A stretch of DNA of 32,498 nucleotides from Campylobacteraceae bacterium (GTDB lineage Bacteria; Campylobacterota; Campylobacteria; Campylobacterales; Campylobacteraceae). The stretch lies in NCBI GenBank assembly GCA_031274495.1, contig JAISQB010000012.1, positions 1-32,498 on the forward strand, in the 5' to 3' direction. The notes under the pieces were generated by a model. The model saw only the letters and a list, made by a program, of their open reading frames with translations, did not search any database and was not told the DNA's origin. The position numbers were made by a program, and so were the translations under genes. The first letter of the stretch is position 1. Each line of letters starts with the position of its first letter. Shown here piece after piece: positions 1 to 7,199 of this stretch.

Positions 1-956
1 AAATTTTTGACGGGATTTTCTTTGTTGGTCAAAAATACAAACGCCTCTTTGCCGATAGGGGTAAAGATAAGCTCCACGCCTCTATCTTCGGCGTTTTGCA
101 GCTGCTCGTTTGAGGGTGCGCCGACAAATATCAACTCCGCTTCACCGGATATGATCCTATCGTAAGCCACGGGCGTTGTTGAGCAGTAGACATATTGTTC
201 GCCATTTTCAGGATAGATAGCCCTAAAAGCCGACATAAAAATCGGACAAAGCGCCGTTGCGCCGTTGATTTCGGGCAAGTTCTCTGTTATGTACAGGGTC
301 GGCTCGCCTCGAAGCTGGGTTTCGGTGTAATCATCTGTGTAAGTGCCGTAGTACCCATCACCCTCGTGGACGCTTTGGATGTCGGCGATAGAGGAGGGGA
401 GCATATGGCTACTTCTATATCCCCACTGCGCCCCAAACGCCAAAGCCAATATAAGCGTGATACTAAGCAGTATAAGGGCGGGTTTTTTGGAGAGTTTTAG
501 GGCATTTTTCTTTAAAGAGAGGGCAAACCCAACACTAAAGGCGCAGTAAAGCAGCTCGAAAACAAACATATAGATATACGCACCCGAAAATATAAACCAA
601 ACATTTAAAAATAAAAAGGTCGGATTGGAGTATAAAGCTATCATAAAAAAGTTCCCTTGCGATACATCGCCGCCCGAAATGATAAAGGCGATATTTGCAC
701 ACAAAAGAGTATAGATAGGGAGGGCAAAAAGGGCGAAATATGTCGAAAAACCGACCCTTTTTTCAAACTTTTTAGCCCAAAAATAGCCAAACGCGCCTAT
801 AACGGCAAACTCAATGATATAAACCAAAACACCAAGGTTATATTTATGCACCTCTTCAAATAGGAACAGCCCCGCGACCACTTGCACCAGTACGGGCACA
901 TATATAAAGAGAACTACATATATATTTGTGAAAATCTTTTTTAAAACGCGCAACAT
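1..956 (-). CDS. Partial: multi-pass membrane protein with C-terminal PstS-like substrate-binding domain
   Basis: This minus-strand frame is open from an ATG at 956 to the left edge, about 318 codons, so the C-terminus is missing and the ORF track omits it. An AGGAGG lies four bases before the ATG. The first 170 or so residues hold about six hydrophobic segments (for example YVVLFIYVPVLVQVVAGLF). A soluble part follows, with features of phosphate-binding-type periplasmic proteins, notably PIGKEAFVFLTNKENPV close to the edge, which resembles the PstS-family pattern PIGxxAFVFxxNxxNPV. I infer a membrane-tethered periplasmic PBP-like domain; the ligand is unknown. It starts 13 bases after lpoB and is probably the last gene of that lipoprotein operon. 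It could be a phosphate sensor or binding protein, but no pstCAB genes are visible. Confidence 0.7.
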   Translation of the reverse strand, partial: MLRVLKKIFTNIYVVLFIYVPVLVQVVAGLFLFEEVHKYNLGVLVYIIEFAVIGAFGYFWAKKFEKRVGFSTYFALFALPIYTLLCANIAFIISGGDVSQGNFFMIALYSNPTFLFLNVWFIFSGAYIYMFVFELLYCAFSVGFALSLKKNALKLSKKPALILLSITLILALAFGAQWGYRSSHMLPSSIADIQSVHEGDGYYGTYTDDYTETQLRGEPTLYITENLPEINGATALCPIFMSAFRAIYPENGEQYVYCSTTPVAYDRIISGEAELIFVGAPSNEQLQNAEDRGVELIFTPIGKEAFVFLTNKENPVKN

Positions 957-969
957 TTTCCCTCCTAAT

Positions 970-1590
970 CTACCAATTTACAGACTTTTTATCCCCGACT
1001 TTTCCTATGATACTCTCGCTCTCCCAGACGGCAAGTCCGTTTTTGAGGTTGGTGAGTGTGAGTTGAAAATAGTACTCGACAAGCTTGTTTTTATCCACCG
1101 TCTTTGTCTGCTGTATTATCTTGCCTGAGAGCGACAATTCAGGCGCTAAGAGAGTATTTTTCTCGGCTATCGTATCTTGTTGGAACTCATCATCCTCCCT
1201 TAAATCTCGCGTTTGGTAGATGAGCGCGTCGTCATTGCCGCCCGCGGTTATGGCTGATGTGACTATAGCCTTTTGCGACTCTAAGATAGATATCCTTATC
1301 TTTTTGATGAGTAGGTCGGTGTCTATCTTTTGTGTGGTGTCGTTGATGATACGGCTGATGGCTAAGATATATTTTGAGCCGTTTGGCTTATTTAAAACGC
1401 CCGAACGCAACAGCGAATCAACGGCGTCCGTCGCCGCTTTTTCAAAGTCTTGCCTATCAAGCCCCATCGATATGACGGCTTGCACCTCGGGGTTATCCAC
1501 CCCAACATAGCGTGGGGCTTGTTGTGTGCAGCCCGCGATCAAAGCCGCAAATGCGGCAAACAGTAGACCTTTTGATAGAACATTTTTCAT
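970..1590 (-). CDS. lpoB: Penicillin-binding protein activator LpoB-like lipoprotein
   Basis: The 206-residue product has a lipoprotein signal peptide with lipobox LIAGC (Cys21). The body matches the LpoB/YcfM (COG3417) family, with a segment like SKYILAISRIINDTTQKIDTD and a mixed alpha/beta tail rich in LTLTNLKNG-type strands. In enterobacteria LpoB is an outer-membrane lipoprotein that crosses the periplasm to stimulate the bifunctional peptidoglycan synthase PBP1b. Unlike E. coli LpoB, this protein has almost no disordered linker after the Cys. It starts one base after the YcfL-like gene ends, so they are co-transcribed. The family call is from recognisable sequence; its partner PBP here is not known. 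Confidence 0.82.
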   Translation of the reverse strand: MKNVLSKGLLFAAFAALIAGCTQQAPRYVGVDNPEVQAVISMGLDRQDFEKAATDAVDSLLRSGVLNKPNGSKYILAISRIINDTTQKIDTDLLIKKIRISILESQKAIVTSAITAGGNDDALIYQTRDLREDDEFQQDTIAEKNTLLAPELSLSGKIIQQTKTVDKNKLVEYYFQLTLTNLKNGLAVWESESIIGKVGDKKSVNW

Positions 1591-1591
1591 T

Positions 1592-2113
1592 TTATTCTCC
1601 TTGATACTCTTTTAGATTTGTGTTTTTATCTCTTAACTCATCTTCTTGCGATGGCGTGCCGACACGGATTTTGTAAGCGGCGGCGTTTTCACGGGGGCTG
1701 ATCGCGCGTATGACGACATTGCGCCCGCCCTCGACTGAAATTATCTTCCACTTTGACAAGATGGACTTTATGACAAGACCATCCTCATCATACCAGTCGA
1801 TCCTATATGTAAACTGCTTGGCGGACGAGAGCCTGTTGATGCCGATGAGCTCCAACTCTATCAACTTATCATTTCGCTTTTTTGCGGTGAAACTATCCAA
1901 AATCAGCCAATCTTTTACAATATCGTCTTCAAAAATTACATCTTGATAAGACTTTTGTACAAGAGCTATTTGCGGTCTTTGCAGCTGCTCTTGTGGCTGT
2001 TGCTGTTGCGGTTGTGGTCCCAGCCCCAAGTCTTGCCACAACTGCCGCACCTGCGTGCATCCGGTAAATAAAAACAGCCCCACCCCTAAAACAATATACA
2101 AAACACCCTTCAT
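1592..2113 (-). CDS. YcfL-like lipoprotein (DUF1425)
   Basis: The 173-residue lipoprotein has lipobox LFTGC (Cys19) followed by a Gln/Pro-rich linker (PQPQQQQPQEQLQ) and a beta-rich domain. The stretch RIDWYDEDGLVI and the closing AISPRENAAAYKIRV resemble YcfL/COG5633 (DUF1425). In E. coli ycfL is the gene next to lpoB (ycfM), and the same pairing is kept here between the COG3014 gene and lpoB. Its molecular role is unknown; the conserved linkage points to envelope or peptidoglycan-synthase regulation. The polar linker would let the domain reach away from the outer membrane. The start is supported by AAGGAGAAAAAG upstream of the ATG. Confidence 0.75.
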   Translation of the reverse strand: MKGVLYIVLGVGLFLFTGCTQVRQLWQDLGLGPQPQQQQPQEQLQRPQIALVQKSYQDVIFEDDIVKDWLILDSFTAKKRNDKLIELELIGINRLSSAKQFTYRIDWYDEDGLVIKSILSKWKIISVEGGRNVVIRAISPRENAAAYKIRVGTPSQEDELRDKNTNLKEYQGE

Positions 2114-2123
2114 CTTTTTCTCC

Positions 2124-3497
2124 TTAAAAATAGATTTTATGCACTGTGATTTGCCCTTTGAGGGCTGATTTTAGATATATGATTGCGTTTTTGTCGCTTG
2201 GTAAAAACTCCTTCAGCAATGTTACACCATTTTCGTCAATAATTTCAATATTCCCATCTTTTATCGGTATACTCGCCGCCTCAAATCTTTTAGGCAGCGC
2301 GCTCCACGAGCGTACATCCGCATCGGTGGTCACCCTTTGAAATATCGCCCCTAATATCCCAAGCAGCGGGTCTATATCGTGCAACTGTTTTTGCGAGATA
2401 GTCTTCACCGCCGCGCTTACCATCGCCTCCGCGGCAATGGCTGAAAATCGCTTGTTAAATTCCGCTCTTATAACGGCGTCCATATCGGCGACGATTTCGC
2501 TCTTCGCGCTATCCCCCGAACCATTTTTGATAAAAAGCGCCCCGTAAGAGCTGCCGCGCTCACGAAGAATTGGCAGCGCCACGCCTGTATATATAAGCGA
2601 ATCCGACACGATAAACAGCGGCAGATCGATCCTCGTCTCATCTTTAACCGCGCCCAGACCGTTTTCATATATAAGCCACACATACCCTTGGTCAAACTTC
2701 GCATTCATCGCACTTGCCATCGTCTCAGCCAGCGCGAAATCCTTTTTTATCTGGGGATTGTTCGGATTCATCTCGTAACTCTCCCGCATTAGATCTGCCG
2801 CCCTCTGGTAACTTCTGTCATTTAGCAAAAAAAGAGCGCTCATATAGAGGGCAAAGGGGTTGATAAAGTCCGCGTACGCCAAAGCCCCGCTATTTGGGGC
2901 GTATTTGCCCATCGCTATATCTACGGCTTTGGAGTTAAAGTTAAAATCCTGAGGCTTGTTGTTAATCGTTTTCAGATTTTTTTCGTTTCGCTCTTCTTGC
3001 TTTCTTATCTCGTTTGAAAAATACTCTTTGGCGATTCTTTGGCGCTCTAAGGCTCTATTGAACTCCACTCTGGCGTTATCTTTGTCGCCAAGATTTAAAA
3101 AGTTCAAAGCTTTGTAAGTATTGACCATAACTTTTTCGTAAACATTGCCCTCGTAGTCGTTGAGGTTGTTGTTGATAAGGATAGATTTTGTGCGATCTTT
3201 TGTCGTGATGAGGGGGTTTTTCAAGTCTACATCGAACTTATAACGCGTTTCGGCTTCGTCGAAAAATGAGATACTTTTTTTGTACTCTTTACAGTCTCTG
3301 GCAAGCGAGCCCGCTTGGATATTCCAGAGTATCGCGTCATCGCCGCTTTTTAACTTTTTGTCGATGAGCGAAAAATCACACTGCCCCTTTAAAAGGGTAT
3401 TTTCAAACTGTGCACTCTCTCGTAGCGTCGTTTTATACGCGCATCCGCCCAAAAAAAGCATAGTAACGGCAGGCAAAATCAGAAACAATCCGCGCAT
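2124..3497 (-). CDS. COG3014-like TPR lipoprotein
   Basis: The 457-residue lipoprotein has lipobox FLGGC (Cys19). The N-terminal half is helical and TPR-like (for example NTYKALNFLNLGDKDNARVEFNRA, and later RSYQRAADLMRESYEMNPNNPQIKKDFA). The C-terminal half is predicted alpha/beta (for example GSSYGALFIKNG). This length and layout fit the uncharacterised COG3014 family, which is commonly found beside YcfL and LpoB lipoproteins. It is the first gene of the leftward operon and ends ten bases before the YcfL-like gene. A scaffold or assembly role at the outer membrane is an inference from TPRs and neighbours only. Confidence 0.72.
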   Translation of the reverse strand: MRGLFLILPAVTMLFLGGCAYKTTLRESAQFENTLLKGQCDFSLIDKKLKSGDDAILWNIQAGSLARDCKEYKKSISFFDEAETRYKFDVDLKNPLITTKDRTKSILINNNLNDYEGNVYEKVMVNTYKALNFLNLGDKDNARVEFNRALERQRIAKEYFSNEIRKQEERNEKNLKTINNKPQDFNFNSKAVDIAMGKYAPNSGALAYADFINPFALYMSALFLLNDRSYQRAADLMRESYEMNPNNPQIKKDFALAETMASAMNAKFDQGYVWLIYENGLGAVKDETRIDLPLFIVSDSLIYTGVALPILRERGSSYGALFIKNGSGDSAKSEIVADMDAVIRAEFNKRFSAIAAEAMVSAAVKTISQKQLHDIDPLLGILGAIFQRVTTDADVRSWSALPKRFEAASIPIKDGNIEIIDENGVTLLKEFLPSDKNAIIYLKSALKGQITVHKIYF

Positions 3498-3524
3498 AAA
3501 CTCTCTTTTTATTTTGTAAACGCA

Positions 3525-3530
3525 AGTATA
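3525..3530 (-). promoter_or_regulatory. Possible -10 element of the lipoprotein operon
   Basis: On the minus strand the sequence TGTAATATACTTGCG contains TATACT about 28 bases before the ATG of the COG3014 gene, and AAGAGAG precedes that ATG. No convincing -35 is visible, which is usual for Campylobacterota promoters. The 145-base divergent gap holds nothing else I can name. Confidence 0.3.
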
Positions 3531-3654
3531 TTACATTTTGAGTTAATGCCGTTTTATTCATTTATATGTAAAAATTCGCTAATCTACGCTTCTATGGTTT
3601 TGGGGTCAAAAGAGGTAAGGGTTTAAACAAAAATTATCTTTAATGGAGAGAGCG

Positions 3655-5046
3655 ATGGACAAAGAGGAGAAACTGCACAGGGGTTTGAAAAACAGGCATA
3701 TACAACTTATCGCGCTTGGCGGAGCTGTCGGGACGGGGCTATTTTTGGGGACCGGTTCGGCGATATTTTCAAGCGGTCCGTCTGTGCTTTTGGGGTATGC
3801 TATCGGAGGACTTATAGTCTTTCTTATAATGCGCCAACTTGGTGAAATGATGAGTGAAGAGCCTATGGCGGGTAGTTTTAGCTACTTTGCGTATAAGTAT
3901 TGGGGCAATTTCCCGGGCTTTTTGGCGGGATGGAACTACTGGATACTTTATGTGATGGTGAGCGTCTCGGAACTCACAGCTGTGGCGGCGTATATGCAGT
4001 TTTGGTTTCCTGAGCTTCCCACTTGGGTGACGGCTCTGATATTTTTCATCGTCATAAATGTCATCAATTTTTCAACCGTCAAAGTGTTTGGCGAGATAGA
4101 GTTTTGGTTCTCCATCATCAAAATATCCGCCATCATCGCTATGATAGTCTTTGGTCTTTATATACTTTTTTTAAATACAAGCTTAGTTCCTGGTGCCTCT
4201 ATAACCAATCTCTGGCAAGCTCCCGCAGGAGTGGAGGGCAAAAGCGGCTTTTTCCCTAACGGTCTATACGGGCTTGTTATGGCGATACCTATCATAATGT
4301 TCTCTTTTGGCGGGCTTGAACTGGTAGGCATCGCCGCAGCCGAGGCGGATGAGCCTCAAAAGACGATACCCAAAGCGACCAATCAAGTGCTGTTTCGTAT
4401 CTTAGTCTTCTACATAGGCACCGTCACCGTCCTACTCTCACTCCACCACTGGAGCAACCTCACAAAAGAGTCGAGCCCTTTTACGATGATATTTTCAGCC
4501 ATCGGCTTTAAAAACGTCGCGGGCGTTTTAAACTTTGTCATCCTAACCGCCGCGCTTTCGGTCTTCAATAGCGGCGTCTACGCGACGAGCAGGATGCTTT
4601 TTGGGCTCTCAAAACAGGGCAACGCGCCGCAGATTTTCTCTAAACTTAACACACGCGGAGTCCCCGTGGCGGCTATGGGTCTGGCGGCGCTTTTGACATT
4701 TACCGTTGTGCCGTTGAACTATTTTTTGCCAAAATGGGTGGACGCTTTCGGGCAGGCTATGTCTATAGTCGTGGCGGCTTTGGTGATAAATTGGGCGATG
4801 ATAAGCTTAGCTCACCTATTTTTCCGCCGTGCCAAAGATAAAGAGGGGACGCGGACTATCTTCCCAACTGTACTCTATCCCTTTGGCAATTACCTCTGCT
4901 TGGCGTTTGTAGTCTTTGTCTTATCCGTGATGGCGACTCCGCAGTTTGGTATGTTCTACTCCGTCCTTGCCGTGCCTGTCTGGATAATTTTTATGTACGC
5001 GATGTATAGATTTAACAACAAATACAAAAAAGGAAGCGAGGGTTGA
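3655..5046 (+). CDS. Amino acid permease, APC superfamily (AAT family)
   Basis: This is a 463-residue, about 12-helix transporter. It opens with GLKNRHIQLIALGGAVGTGL, the TM1 signature of AAT-family proton/amino-acid symporters such as AroP, PheP, ProY and CycA, followed by LGEMMSEEPMAGSFS. It should import one or a few amino acids across the inner membrane; the substrate cannot be read from sequence. The track starts at 3643, but GGAGAG lies inside that extension and four bases before the ATG at 3655, so I prefer MDKEEKLHRG. The stop overlaps the TTG start of cca by four bases, so the two genes are probably co-transcribed. Confidence 0.9.
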   Translation: MDKEEKLHRGLKNRHIQLIALGGAVGTGLFLGTGSAIFSSGPSVLLGYAIGGLIVFLIMRQLGEMMSEEPMAGSFSYFAYKYWGNFPGFLAGWNYWILYVMVSVSELTAVAAYMQFWFPELPTWVTALIFFIVINVINFSTVKVFGEIEFWFSIIKISAIIAMIVFGLYILFLNTSLVPGASITNLWQAPAGVEGKSGFFPNGLYGLVMAIPIIMFSFGGLELVGIAAAEADEPQKTIPKATNQVLFRILVFYIGTVTVLLSLHHWSNLTKESSPFTMIFSAIGFKNVAGVLNFVILTAALSVFNSGVYATSRMLFGLSKQGNAPQIFSKLNTRGVPVAAMGLAALLTFTVVPLNYFLPKWVDAFGQAMSIVVAALVINWAMISLAHLFFRRAKDKEGTRTIFPTVLYPFGNYLCLAFVVFVLSVMATPQFGMFYSVLAVPVWIIFMYAMYRFNNKYKKGSEG

Positions 5047-6242
5047 AAAAGTATCTGGTAGGGGGTGCGGTGCGGGATATGATTTTAAGGCGCGCCAATA
5101 ACGACAAGGACTATGTCGTGGTAAATTCGAGCGTGGAGGAGATGTTATCTCTTGGCTTTAAAAGCGTGGGTAAATCGTTCCCCGTTTTTGTTCACGCCGA
5201 TATGAAAGGCGAGTATGCGCTTGCCAGAACCGAAAAAAAGAGCGGGAAAAAGCACTTTGATTTTGAGTGTTTTACTAAAGATGTTAGTCTGGAGGAGGAT
5301 TTAAGGAGGCGGGATTTGACGATAAACGCGATAGCTTATGATGAAAACAGCGAAGCGTTTATAGACCCGTTCGGCGGGCTGGACGATATAGAAGATAGAG
5401 TTCTGCGTCCTGTTTCGGCGGCGTTCAAAGAGGACGCTTTGCGCATTTTAAGAGCGGCTAGATTTAGGGCTGAACTTGGTGAGGGGTGGCGGTTTGACGC
5501 TATTTTGAAAGGATACGCCGAAGAGTTGAAAGAGGAGTTAGGCGAGATATCAAGGGAGAGGATATACAAAGAGAGCAAAAAGGCGATGCAGAGCAAAAAG
5601 CCCTCTTTGTATTTTAAATCTCTGCTGGAACTTGGCGTTTTGGAGACGGTTTTCCCTTGGATATATGAGCTTACGAAGATAGAACACGATAATGAGTATC
5701 ACAAAGAGGGGTCTGTTTTTAACCATACGATGATGGCTGTCGACTTGTGCGCTGACGAGAATGCGAAGTGGGCTGTTTTGTTTCACGATGTGGGGAAATA
5801 TCGGGCGTTTTTGGAGGATGGAAATTTTTACAGACACTATGACGCGAAGATTTTGCAGAGCGTTTTTAATGATGTGCAAAGTTCGCTTAGCCTTAGCCGC
5901 GAGGAGCTTGAGGTGTCGAAATTTTTTGCTCTAAATCACCATAATTTACAAAACATATTTAAAAACTCAATGAGAGCCTCAAAAATCGCAACACTTCTCT
6001 CAAAAATCAAAAGCAAAAAGCGGCTAAACAGCCTTCTTGAGGCGACTTTGGCTGATTTGGACGGCAGGATCGGCGCGAAAAACGAACTCTTTTTTACCAA
6101 AGAGCAGGTGGCAGAGCTTTGGGGGCAGCTAAAAGAGGCTGATTATGGCGTGGATAGCGAAACGATGAGTGTTGAGGCAATAAAGTCACGAATTATGCAC
6201 AAACAGATACAAATAGTGAGAAATTTTATCCAAATCAAGTAG
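5043..6242 (+). CDS. cca: CCA tRNA nucleotidyltransferase with HD domain
   Basis: This 399-residue class II nucleotidyltransferase adds or repairs the 3' CCA of tRNAs. The N-terminus has YLVGGAVRD and NDKDYVVV, which carry the catalytic GG/RD and DxD motifs. These are followed by RRRDLTINAIAYD and FKEDALRILRAARFRAE, the neck-region signatures. A C-terminal HD domain is visible (VFNHTMMAVDL, then VLFHDVGKYRAF), as in multifunctional CCA proteins with phosphohydrolase activity. The start is TTG inside the permease stop (TTGA overlap), with AGGAAG upstream. Length and motifs are normal for the family. Confidence 0.93.
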   Translation: MKKYLVGGAVRDMILRRANNDKDYVVVNSSVEEMLSLGFKSVGKSFPVFVHADMKGEYALARTEKKSGKKHFDFECFTKDVSLEEDLRRRDLTINAIAYDENSEAFIDPFGGLDDIEDRVLRPVSAAFKEDALRILRAARFRAELGEGWRFDAILKGYAEELKEELGEISRERIYKESKKAMQSKKPSLYFKSLLELGVLETVFPWIYELTKIEHDNEYHKEGSVFNHTMMAVDLCADENAKWAVLFHDVGKYRAFLEDGNFYRHYDAKILQSVFNDVQSSLSLSREELEVSKFFALNHHNLQNIFKNSMRASKIATLLSKIKSKKRLNSLLEATLADLDGRIGAKNELFFTKEQVAELWGQLKEADYGVDSETMSVEAIKSRIMHKQIQIVRNFIQIK

Positions 6243-6294
6243 CATTTTAGCAACTACAAGGTAAAATTGCGGGAATTAAATAAGGAGTGTTGTC

Positions 6295-6891
6295 TTGAGG
6301 TATCTGGTAGCGGTTTTTTGTCTGCTTTTGATGCTCGGCTGCGATAGTAAAAAAGAGGATGTAGGTGTCCCCAAAAGCAGCGCGTTAAAGGTCGGCGAAA
6401 GCGTTGATTTGACGAGTGTACAGGGCGCTAAAATCACCATCAAAAGAGTGGAGGGCGGACTTGTGCAAGAGGGCAAAGAGGATGGGGTATTAATACTTGA
6501 CATTTTCGGTACATTTTGCGAGCCTTGCAAAAAAGAGGCGAGCGCTCTTATGAACTTGCAGATAAAACATATCTCCGATGTGACGCTGGTGGGGCTTAGC
6601 TACTTTGAGGATGTGGATGAGAAATATATCGTCGAAAACTTCGCCAAACCTTACAACGCGCACTATTTTATCGCTAAAAACTCGCCCGCCAATAAAGCTT
6701 TGGTAGACACAATAACGCAAGATATAAATTATAAAAATCTTATATCCCTACCTTTTAAGGTAGTTTTAAAGGGCGGCAGGTACCAAAATCTGACCGACAC
6801 TTGGGAAGGCAAAGCGGACAACAAGTACTATATCGGCGGCATCGGTACTGACGTCGTAGAGAACGATCTTAAAAGAATTTTGAAAGAGTAG
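6295..6891 (+). CDS. Thioredoxin-fold lipoprotein (TlpA-like)
   Basis: The 198-residue lipoprotein has lipobox LMLGC (Cys16) and a thioredoxin-like domain. The active-site motif FGTFCEPCKKE carries Cys75-x-x-Cys78, and SLPFKVV later supplies the cis-proline region. It should act in the periplasm as a membrane-anchored thiol-disulfide oxidoreductase, probably a reductant, as in TlpA/ResA proteins. The start is TTG with a perfectly placed AAGGAG seven bases upstream; nearby GTG and TTG triplets are out of frame. It ends directly before clpS. The substrate is unknown; the cytochrome c maturation partners that some TlpA proteins have are not nearby. Confidence 0.82.
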   Translation: MRYLVAVFCLLLMLGCDSKKEDVGVPKSSALKVGESVDLTSVQGAKITIKRVEGGLVQEGKEDGVLILDIFGTFCEPCKKEASALMNLQIKHISDVTLVGLSYFEDVDEKYIVENFAKPYNAHYFIAKNSPANKALVDTITQDINYKNLISLPFKVVLKGGRYQNLTDTWEGKADNKYYIGGIGTDVVENDLKRILKE

Positions 6892-7197
6892 ATGATGGCA
6901 AAAGCGCAAAAAGATGTAGCTGAAAAAGTACGCGCACAGATAAAAACACCGAAAAGATATGTGGTTTATCTTCTAAATGACGACTATACGACGATGGAGT
7001 TTGTGGTAAAAGTATTAATGTTATATTTTGGGCATAATGCGCGGGCGGCATTTGATATAATGATGAAGGTACACGAAGAGGGCAGAGGGGTGTGTGGGGC
7101 ATATCCTTTCGAGATAGCCGAGACCAAAATCGCGCAGGTGCACACACACGCCAAAGCTAACAATTTTCCGCTTAGAGCGTTTATGGAGGAAGAGTAA
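6892..7197 (+). CDS. clpS: ATP-dependent Clp protease adaptor ClpS
   Basis: The 101-residue ClpS has the family core KRYVVYLLNDDYTTMEFVV and the helix FDIMMKVHEEGRGVCG, ending in AETKIAQVHTHAKANNFPL. ClpS binds N-degron substrates and hands them to ClpA, steering ClpAP proteolysis in the cytoplasm. The NDD-T-MEFV stretch and the downstream Met/His residues form the N-degron pocket. Two tandem ATGs (6892 and 6895) start it right after the preceding stop; the SD is weak (GAAAGAG). clpA follows two bases after its stop, so the adaptor and unfoldase are made together. Confidence 0.95.
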   Translation: MMAKAQKDVAEKVRAQIKTPKRYVVYLLNDDYTTMEFVVKVLMLYFGHNARAAFDIMMKVHEEGRGVCGAYPFEIAETKIAQVHTHAKANNFPLRAFMEEE

Positions 7198-7199
7198 TT

